Made by a program: the position numbers and the translations under genes. From CAZYXZ01 sp964651395 (GTDB lineage: Bacteria > Actinomycetota > Actinomycetes > BP-191), in assembly GCA_964651395.1 (NCBI GenBank), contig CAZYXZ010000110.1, forward strand, positions 1-6,625: DNA of 6,625 nt, given 5' to 3'. Positions within the stretch are counted from its first letter, which is position 1. The number at the start of each line of letters is the position of its first letter. Below, piece by piece: positions 6,589-6,625 of this stretch. The notes beneath the pieces are model-generated. The model was given only the letters and a program-made list of their open reading frames with translations, was not told the DNA's origin and made no database searches.

Positions 6589-6625
6589 ATGCGCCGTTAC
6601 GACGCGGATGGTCGGTTGCGTTCGC
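6589..6625 (+). CDS. Start of an open plus-strand frame entering an alternative YD/RHS C-terminal cassette, cut by the right edge
   Basis: The plus-strand frame holding the right arm is open from the TAA at 6511-6513 to the right edge. Its only ATG is at 6589, giving MRRYDADGRLRS. No Shine-Dalgarno sequence precedes this ATG (the upstream bases are CACAGCGCACGCTC), and I see no promoter aimed rightward. It is therefore more likely a silent cassette than a normally started gene: it would be translated only when the gene body is joined to it through the arm. Only twelve codons are visible, so this is a weak gene call; a random open frame remains possible apart from the arm itself. Confidence 0.4.
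   Translation, partial: MRRYDADGRLRS
6598..6624 (+). repeat. Right arm of the 27-bp inverted repeat, upstream of the gene
   Basis: This is the exact inverted copy of 2-28, lying 156 bases upstream of the YD gene's start codon and pointing the other way. Read rightward on the plus strand it encodes the same nine residues in an open frame. The sequence just inside the arm does not resemble the YD-coding sequence next to the left arm, so the shared tract is sharply bounded. A chance 27-bp match in a window of this size is negligible. It is therefore either a recombination site, the short homology left on an orphan C-terminal cassette, or an assembly artefact. Confidence 0.95.

Larger units (their letters stand above)
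6443..6597 (-). promoter_or_regulatory. Leader region of the YD gene, inside the inverted-repeat-bounded segment
   Basis: This roughly 155-base stretch has no credible gene on either strand. It must hold the promoter and ribosome binding site of the minus-strand gene unless transcription enters from right of the window. I find no well-spaced -35/-10 pair; TTG-containing and TATCCG/TAACGG-like hexamers occur at poor spacing. Its visible structure is the G-runs before the start codon, a GTTACG/CGTAAC dyad at 6475-6510, and a small GCGCA/TGCGC hairpin at 6579-6594. All of it lies between the two arms, so it would move with the gene body on inversion. Confidence 0.55.

Noticed and set aside
6579..6594. 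Hairpin GCGCA / TGCGC as a terminator
   Set aside because: The stem is only 5 bp with no T-run on either strand, so it is too weak to call.
1..6625. Insertion sequence or transposon with terminal inverted repeats
   Set aside because: There is no transposase, the left end cuts through an open gene, and both arms encode the same YD peptide in the same phase, which a transposon end would not be expected to do.

Overview
The window is GC-rich, and nearly all of it is one very large open reading frame on the minus strand. It starts at 6442 and is still open at the left edge: 2147 complete codons with no stop or frameshift in view. The high GC, G/C-rich third codon positions and a Gram-positive-style exported YD-repeat protein suggest a high-GC Actinomycetota or similar bacterium. 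This placement is an inference, and no marker gene is present to confirm it.

Layout, right to left along the minus-strand gene: (a) 6443-6597, a roughly 155-base non-coding leader with G-runs in front of the start codon, several GTTACG motifs and no convincing promoter; (b) codons 1-34, an export signal; (c) codons 42-1237, twelve tandem Ig-like modules of about 100 residues, each with a cysteine pair; (d) codons 1257-1329, a DUF6531-type domain that commonly precedes RHS/YD repeats; (e) codon 1366 to the left edge, about 35 YD repeats. The gene's C-terminal end, where RHS/YD proteins usually carry a variable toxin or effector tip, lies beyond position 1. No PAAR/VRR domain, immunity gene, recombinase or transposase is in the window.

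The main observation is a perfect 27-bp inverted repeat at the two ends of the window, 2-28 and 6598-6624. The left arm lies inside a YD repeat of the gene. The right arm lies upstream of the gene's own start, on the opposite strand, and its rightward reading gives the same peptide (YDADGRLRS) in an open frame running off the right edge. Inverting the segment would carry the leader, start codon, signal peptide, Ig array and YD body as one unit. It would join that unit in frame to whatever lies right of 6625 instead of what lies left of 1. The sequence therefore looks like a switch in which the constant body of a secreted YD/RHS protein is flipped between two alternative C-terminal cassettes. 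The repeat and its reading-frame match are seen directly; the switching is inferred, and the flanks and the recombinase are not visible.
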